Below are positions 57,235 to 64,000 of a stretch of DNA of 64,000 nt, piece by piece. Origin of the DNA: Morella rubra. Taxonomy: Eukaryota; Streptophyta; Magnoliopsida; Fagales; Myricaceae. Location: assembly GCA_003952965.2 (NCBI GenBank), contig CM025851.1, positions 765,501 to 829,500 of the forward strand, in the 5' to 3' direction. The notes under the pieces are model-generated. The model was not told the DNA's origin, did not search any database, and worked only from the letters and a program-made list of their open reading frames with translations. The stretch's first letter is position 1, and every line of letters begins with the position of its first letter. Both the position numbers and the translations under genes were made by a program.

Positions 57235-59447
57235 AGAGAGAAAAGAACAGTCAATTCAATCCAAATAATGAGATAAAGACTAAAATTTTTTTAAGAAAAA
57301 TGATAGACCATTATGGAAAAAAAAATTAAAAGTGAAACAATTTGAAATTAACCTGTTTTTTCTGTGTATGATTCTTAGGTCAAATACTTCATATTCCTCC
57401 TCACAAATATCGGACAGTAGACGCTCATCAGTAAAATCCTCCCCTTCTGCAGCAGCATCGGTCTTGTGATGTTCTGCATTTAGTTTTCCACCATCTCCAA
57501 ATTCATAGCTGTCAATTCCATTTGGATTGAAATCTTCCTCAGCAGCCTTAATGTTTAAGTCAGGGGAATCCTTAAACCCTTCAACGCAGTAATTTATGGA
57601 ACCTCTTTTAGCAGAGTAGACAGCATTATTTTTCTTATTTTGTGCAGCGGTCTCACAATAAGTAGGAATATCCCCAACAACCTCTAACTGCAAATCAGTC
57701 AAATCAGTTTCTTTAGAGCTCAGATGGCTTTCGTCTGCAGGATTCCCAGCACAAAATCCTCCAGCTCCCACAGAGCATTTGCAAATGGGGAGTGGACGAC
57801 TGTAAGCAGCAAAACCTTTGGTCTCACCCTGAATCCCTTCTCCAGGTTCACAATTTCTTTCAAAATGATCATAATCCACCACATGAACCTCGTTTTCATC
57901 ATTCAAAGGAGCAACATAAAACAGGCATTTCTTTTCCTGCAGATTTGCACATTCCTTTTCCTTCTCTGGCATCATAACAAACTTATCCTCAGTTGGACAG
58001 CCAAAGAAATCTGGTCCTTCAAAGCAGGGAGTCATGAAGGCACCATCTTCTTTCTCATCATACCAAAACAGGTCATTTTGCATATCAAAATCATGATAAT
58101 CACGAGCTGTGCCAAATTGAGATAAATTCCCTGATGAAGCTGCAGTATCCGGAGATGTTGACCGAATACCATAGGGATTTATGAATTCTGCATTTGTAGA
58201 AACTTTTGAGAGTGCGCCAGTGTACTACCAACAAAAAGAGAAGAAAAAGGAAAATATCAAAGGAAAAAAGGGAACAATTTGAACATGTAATGTAAGGTAT
58301 GCAATTTGACAAGTGCAGTAATACTCTGTTTACTATGGCTCTTCAGTTCAAAGCATGCCTTTCTCGATTGACAAATCAGACAGGAATCAGTGCGAAGGAC
58401 GTGACTGGCGATTGAGATCAATAGAATAGAATAGAAAGTAGACGTGCTGAAATGAAGTGGTTAGTCCATTGAGCAGTTATAGAATAGAAAGTAGTAGCCA
58501 CAGAATGACAGTCGAGAAAAGGATTCTACTCCATTTCGAGAGGAAGAAAACTTACTAGACTATTGTAGATTGAGATCACAATCAAATTAGGACTATTTAA
58601 TCTTTTCAACAGGTTAAAAGTACAAGACTAGAAATACACGAGGCCACAAAGGAACTCATAAAGTTCCTCATTACGAAAAGAGCAGAAATTCTAGTGCAGT
58701 GGAATGATGCCTGGTTGATTGCTGAGAATTCATTAAGATCGATCAAACCGAAATTTTGCCTTGCAACAGCCTTGGATGGAATCTGAGTAGTGTGCTTTAT
58801 CACAGAACAGCAGTACCGCCAGGATGAATTAAGATCCGTACAATTTGTTAACAAAACACGGGAACAGAATAAAGCTATAATTCCTTTGACCAGACGAAAC
58901 TATTTTTTTTTTTTTTTTTAGCCCACGAACATTCGTCATTTAGGAGCAGAAAACACATAAACATCCACTCACCAGATGTTACTGATACACCAGATTTAGA
59001 TTAGCATACGGGAACTAATACCACGTATCGTTTCTTATTTTTCTCCGTCATCTTGGAAACCAAACTAGAAAGCATAACAAAAATCGAACAAACAAGAAAC
59101 ATGTACTTTCTGTGCATGTTGTCAACACAAAGATTAGCATAAACTCGATGGAAGGAGGTACCTGACGAACACCCATCGGAAGTGGAAGACCCCAAGCTCA
59201 CAAACTCATCGTCCTCAGACCTAGGATTTGACCGGACAGATTCGCCGCTACCCGCAATCTCCGACCGCCGGTGATTCGACGGGATTCTCAACGGCCTGGG
59301 CGGCGGCACCATTGGAAAGAAGAATTTCTCGAAATCGAAGGAACCCAGTTCACCCTTTTCAATCATATCCTCTTTGAGAGCGGTCTCAGCCTCCGATAAC
59401 CCGTTTTTCTTCAAGAACTCTAGCACTGCCTCGACGTGTGAGACCAT
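54616..59447 (-). CDS. Plant-specific DYRK-family protein kinase (DYRKP)
   Basis: Seven exons on the minus strand: 59447-59162, 58187-57353, 57055-56776, 56481-56374, 56087-55809, 55629-55486 and 54789-54616, giving 701 residues. The N-terminus [20 protein letters not shown] looks like a LisH-type motif, followed by [16 protein letters not shown] long, poorly conserved acidic region (about 96-385) precedes the kinase domain: [24 protein letters not shown] (K424), [10 protein letters not shown] (D525), IDLGSSCF (DLG at 545-547), [15 protein letters not shown] and [16 protein letters not shown]. The end is [11 protein letters not shown]. DYRKs autophosphorylate a Tyr in the activation loop; Y559 is at that place. 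DLG and the unusual Gly-loop GSAAFS are normal for plant DYRKPs, as I recall. It resembles At2g40120. The exon-2 acceptor is ATGCAG|AATTC, set by family conservation; an alternative AG at 58227 would break the frame. Confidence 0.92.
57199..57231. repeat. 33-base A homopolymer plus (AG)n in DYRK intron 2
   Basis: A33 followed by AGAGAGAGAG. On the gene's strand it is a CT/T tract within the intron between exons 2 and 3, far enough from the acceptor not to affect it directly. Confidence 0.9.
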
Positions 59448-62400
59448 GAACGTGAGAAGTCAACGCAGGAGCCAGGAGTGGAGGCTGAAGGATATAAAGA
59501 CTTAAGGGCATGGGAGTTAAGTGAATTGAGAGAGCTAGAAGTGGAAACTATGGCATGTTTCAGGGTTTGCATGCTTCTACGAGAGAAAGAGAGAGAGAGA
59601 GTTAAAAGACTCTTGTTTCTCTCTTTCTCAAGTCTGCTGTAAAACTCAAGCTAAGGGAAGAGAAGGTTGTGTCTTACCAACTTTGAAAAGCGAGAGGTGT
59701 GGGTTTAGGGGGTTTTTGGTTCGTGGGGCCCAACTGATTTATCATTTCGACGGTTTGACACGTGGAACATTATTCCTTCCCAATTATGGAACATGGGTTT
59801 TGTTTTCTTTCCTTGCTTTTGCCTTTTATTTTTGGGATTTTGCTGAGCCTTTTCTTTGTATTTATTTATTTTTTAAAATGGGAGTACAAAGTAAAGTGGG
59901 ATATTGGGACCGTTCCATTTTGTAGCTTTTGAACTTTCCTTCTTCGAGAATGTGAAGTCAAAAAAGAGAAAATCCTCTGCAAATTTGCTATTTTCTCTTT
60001 TCCTTCACTTTACGTGTGTACTTCTTTTCCTTTTCTTAATTGTATTTTTTTTTTCTAGAAAATTATGCCTTATAACGTTACGTTATAAATATTCCTATTG
60101 GAATATCGACTCTTAATTGCGTAAGGATTCAAACTCTGCAGCTTAATATGCTTTGGTTTGTAAAAGAGTTGTGGTTGGAATGTTCTCTCGAAACCATTTT
60201 TAGATTATACGGAAGCTAAAAATATTATAGTAAAAAGGTCAAAATATTGACATGACTTGTTGGTTGGGGAAAAAAAAAAAAAAAGGCAAAAATTCCCCGT
60301 CATGTTCCTTTGGTTGGTATGCATAGATCAAACGACATAGGCAGACGTGTTCGTTCCAAAGGATAAATGTAGAAGAATTTTTGTCATCGGTATGGTAAAA
60401 CTCCATGGAATTCAGGGCTAAAAGAAGGATTTTACACTCTTCTTAAAAATGATCTCCATTTTTTAATATGATTACAGCAGTTCTTGAATTTTTCTATTTT
60501 AACAAAAAATTTAATTAGTTTTAACTCCACTCATATAAAAATTATATACATTATTATCAATCAAGTTCCGACGTGTGTATATTTTTTTAATCAAATTTTA
60601 AAACTTAGTTATAATTCTGGATCTGACGTGTAACACCTATTAGGTGACTGTATTCAAAGCCACCAGGACCTCATTAATAAAATTTAAAAAGTTAAATCCA
60701 AAGAACTAAAAAGGTTTTTAACTCTGGGACACTTTTCACAAACTCAGTAATTTTGTAAATGGAGGGTCAGATTCGTAATTCTGTAAATTTTGTCGCGGGA
60801 TCCCAGAGTTATTTCTCTAGACACTGGTGGAACTTGCTTTTCGTGGGGTCATGAATGTGGGTAATACGACCCACCGAAGATCATAATTGTTGTTCCTACA
60901 GACCCACTGTGGGTGACACACAGCTTTTCTTCACTTTCTAGCTTCTTTTTCCATGTGACCACGGTAAAGAATGATGGACCTCTTTTCCCTTTTTCCATTG
61001 TTCACCCTTTTATTATCATTGCCCGAATTTTCCTTTTTCTCTTTTTTTCTGTTCCCGATTTGAAATTTAAACGACCTGCCCGTTGGTGAGACGGCCAACA
61101 ATGGCATAGTCTTTTTACTTTTTGTCGAGATTAATTGCTATTAATTTGCCAAGTTTTTTGGTACAATTATCGAGTAATTTAAGTGCACCCATTAAAAGGG
61201 GTTCGATTTAGTTTAACCAATAAAATGGTCAGTCTCACCTATCGACTCAAATTATTATAAGAGGCTATCAACTCAACAAACTATTAGTTTTTTTTAAGTG
61301 GGGTTGGGTCCAAGTTAGGACCCCATTCCCACTACCAAACCTATTTTTTATAATGGATTAATGAACCCACCCAATTAGATACCATATGTTAGATTAATGT
61401 AGCAGCAATATACTTAAAGATTTTATCTAACATATATTAAATTGATTTGATTTTTTTTTTTATGGTTTTGTAAGTATTGATCTTCAGTGCAAGCCAGGCA
61501 TGTCTCTCTCGAGTGTTATTTGTCCAACTAGAAACCAAAAACCCTTAAAAATTAAAATGTTTAGTGGTAGGACTAGGATTCAAATATTAGAAATTCAGAA
61601 GATACCTCGAGGCAAATTAGTCAAGCAATCACGATCGTTGTAGATGTCTCCTTTATATGACAATCATTGTGTTAAGTAGACTTCAATTCCCCTTTCTTTG
61701 GATTAATTATTATTTTATATAATCAATCAAAATTGCAAATGCCTAACACGATACAAATGGTCAGGTTCGAAAAGAAATTGGAGTTTGTCTTCTTCTCTTC
61801 TTACCCTGTTCAACCGTGCAAATTACCAGTTGTTTTTTAAAATGATCACCATTTTTTATATATTTATATAGAGAAAAAGAGGACAGAGGGCACTGATCAG
61901 AGGCGTCTTTGGATTCCAACCTCTCGAAGCATCTTTGAAAGATGGACATGGAAAACTACACAAAGTTGATGGTTTCCAATAACCACTCACAATGAAAACG
62001 ACACCAAGAAGAGTCGAAGACGATAAATAAATAAATTAATACTCTCGCCTCCACTCTATAGGTCTCTAGCATCGTTAACTGCAGGGATATGGGCCTTAAA
62101 GAATGGGCCTTTCTCGACCTTCATATACCGAAATTGTCAGGGCTCTTAGCCCAAATACAGTGCAGAAAATATTTTACTGTGGAAGGGAATACAATGCCAG
62201 CCCAAATCATATCTTCTAAAGGGGCAAGCAAAACCAATTTGTCTTATCCTGTATATCAACACCGAGCGAAAGGCCGCAGCAAAAGGCCGAACAATACTCT
62301 TACATTATGTCTAGCGGTTAGGCTTTAAATACAGCAAACTTTTGGGTCTAAATCGAGTCCAAAATGAGGCCCACAAGACCTTTACTGCTTCTGCGTAGTA

Positions 62401-63065
62401 CAGCTTGTTACCCCGACAGAAAGAGCATTGGGTTGGAAAGAGGATACACCATCAATGCTTCTTTGTTTTTTTTCATCACTGCTTGATCCTGCAATTGACA
62501 TCGTTACTTACCCCAAACCATATCAATTGTTCAATTGCAACAAGTCTATTATTGAAGCACCTTTGGATTTTCTCAAAGGACTTTTGATCTGATAATTATC
62601 ACATTCATGTAGGACGAAAAGATTACACATGCTCCAAAATTAACCCAGATGCGTGTAAATTGACCAAACATCCTATTATTAAAAAAAAAAAAAAAAAACT
62701 CATGTGTTGGACCAGCAGTCGTGTCACATTTGGCTCATCATATCCCGGATTTCCCTTCCCACTTGCCATCTCAGCTTCAGAATACCGAAATAACAAGACT
62801 ACTTAAACAAACTTCATAGACCCCCTAAATACAATGGGAAACGCACTGGGTGAACATTGGCCAAACAATCTCTCTCCTACAGTAAATCAGACCATTAATC
62901 CTTAAGTCTTTTTCTTTCATTAACTACCAGACGGATCTTTGAAATAGAATATTCATACCAATAACCAGAAATAAAATTCAACATGGAGAAGTGTGCTGAC
63001 ATATTTGTTCTCTGTGCTTCTAAAAAAAAGCATGTCACATCAAGAAATATGTTCTGTGGATAATT
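59448..63065. other. Intergenic, no intact gene recognised
   Basis: 3.6 kb. The first ~250 bases are the DYRK promoter and leader with a GAGAGA tract near 59585-59600. The middle (60100-61900) is AT-rich. Frames near 59683, 62089 and 62405 look accidental. The last part, 62950-63065, still carries weak NB-ARC homology in the frame of the adjoining NLR fragment. Confidence 0.5.
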
Positions 63066-63876
63066 TTAATAATGAAAATTGAATCTAAGCTCTTTTTGAA
63101 TCTGCAGTCGAGGAACTTTTTGCAATTTTTTTAATGCACTTTTCCATTCAACAATGCTCCTTCCTAATAGATAAGAACCCAAAATTTCGAGAACAAATGG
63201 GAGTCCGCCAGCATAACCCACTGCACCAATCGAAAGCTCCAGGTAATCATCTATTGGATGTGGCCTCCGAAAGGCATGCCAACTGAAAAGCTGAAGGGAT
63301 TCCTCAGGATTTAGCTCCTCAATCTCAAAATTTTCATTTACTCGTAGTTCAGTCAGCAAATATTCATCTCTAGTTGTTACAATAACTCTACTTCCTGCAC
63401 CAAACCATTCAAAACTTCCAACTAATGAGAGAAGATGATCCAAATTTTCCACGCCATCAAACACAATAAGAACTCTTTTGCGACAAAATCTTTCCTTAAT
63501 CAAATTGATTCCCCGATCAAGATTGCCAATCTCCAAGTCCTTCCGTTTCCAGATGTCAGAAATAAGTTGTTCTTGCAGATGAATTAAACCATTGAGTTGC
63601 TGAGAAAATTTTGTAATGTTTAAAAGACAGCTGCTTCCTTCAAATCTATGACATATTTCATTATAGAGAGCTTTTGCTAGAGTTGTTTTACCAATGCCAG
63701 CACTCCCATAGATGCCCACAGAGCGTACATCATGACTTGTTCCAAGATTTACCAAAGCTTTCATCTTTTCAATACGGGGATCTATCCCTACGGGGTGTTT
63801 GGCAACATGCAAGGGAACTTGGTTTACTTTATACAAAATTTCTTCAACAATCTTCACGATCAACCTTGATTCATAC
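63066..63876 (-). pseudogene. TIR-NBS-LRR (TNL) disease resistance gene fragment, NB-ARC exon with premature stop
   Basis: The exon starts after an acceptor at 63877-63878 and encodes RYESRLIVKIVEEIL, the usual second-exon start of plant TNLs. NB-ARC motifs follow in order: P-loop GIYGSAGIGKTTLAKAL, RNBS-A FEGSSCLLNI, kinase-2 VLIVFDGVEN, RNBS-B GSRVIVTTRDEYLL, RNBS-C FSWHAF and GLPL GGLPFVLEILGSYLLG. NLRs are intracellular ATP/ADP switches in effector-triggered immunity. Kinase-2 normally reads LDDV; here the second Asp is Gly. A TAA at 63066-63068 ends the frame after LRFNFHY, but the same frame continues beyond it with NIFLDVTCFF, like the family's EIFLDIACFF block, before decaying. No MHD motif or LRR is seen. 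The TIR exon would lie beyond the right edge. I judge it a pseudogene or truncated NLR. Confidence 0.85.
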
Positions 63877-64000
63877 CTGATCATTGAAATTCAAATACAA
63901 AACAGAACAATAAAATAACCACAGCAATAAGATAAATATTAAGAAATAATAAATAAAAAAGAAAGGGACTTATGAGTGTATGGTAAATAGTCGAGTCATA

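Noticed and set aside
58188-58227. Alternative acceptor at about 58226 for DYRK exon 2
   Set aside because: It would join out of phase with exon 1; ATGCAG|AATTC at 58187 gives the expected EFINPYG and keeps the frame.
1-64000. CRISPR arrays, operons, riboswitches, phage or integrative elements
   Set aside because: None seen; the window is plant nuclear DNA with intron-containing genes.

Overview
This is a nuclear genomic window from a flowering plant, most likely a eudicot and possibly a woody rosid (species not determined). The evidence is AT-rich intergenic DNA, many short GT-AG introns, plant-specific families (RLCK kinase, CRINKLY4-related kinase, ELF4, plant PI-PLC, plant DYRK, TIR-type NB-ARC) and several plant transposons. 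No bacterial, phage or organellar features were seen.

Layout from left to right: (a) 1-3046, a truncated RLCK-VII kinase joined to a 5'-truncated GDSL esterase, with a 371-bp MULE-type MITE in one esterase intron; (b) 4519-8597, an almost complete hAT transposon with recognisable ends, an 8-bp target duplication and a decayed transposase; (c) 8843-12198, GINS subunit PSF3 with an E2F-type promoter site and a long leader intron holding a second, non-autonomous hAT element; (d) 12988-13383, the clock gene ELF4, single exon, with an evening-element core upstream; (e) 14911-17742 (minus), a secretory-pathway cyclophilin with one GC-AG intron; (f) 19044-29888, two tandem phosphoinositide phospholipase C genes with the same nine-exon structure; (g) 31877-33067, an F-box protein; (h) 33726-39429, an NFXL2/EARLY BIRD type NF-X1 zinc-finger protein; (i) 42150-44558 (minus), an intronless CCR3-like receptor kinase; (j) 49220-52216 (minus), an SCP1-like HAD phosphatase; (k) 54616-59447 (minus), a plant DYRK kinase; (l) 63066-63876 (minus), a broken TIR-NBS-LRR fragment running off the right edge.

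The gene order is informative. From memory, the cyclophilin, PLC, CCR3 and HAD phosphatase resemble neighbours on Arabidopsis chromosome 3 (about At3g55920-At3g55960, with PSF3 at At3g55490). ELF4, a PLC and the DYRK resemble At2g40080, At2g40116 and At2g40120. The window therefore looks like an ancestral block that was duplicated and differentially lost in Arabidopsis but kept together here. These loci are recalled, not looked up.

The genes are independently transcribed and form no operon-like system. Shared themes are clock function (ELF4, NFXL2) and phosphoinositide/kinase signalling. I found no clearly new multi-gene system. The items most worth a second look are the transposon insertions with readable target duplications, the altered intron-4 splice site of NFXL2, the duplicated exon/donor in the second PLC, the chimeric left edge and the synteny block. 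All exon boundaries were deduced by reading splice sites and family conservation, without transcript data.
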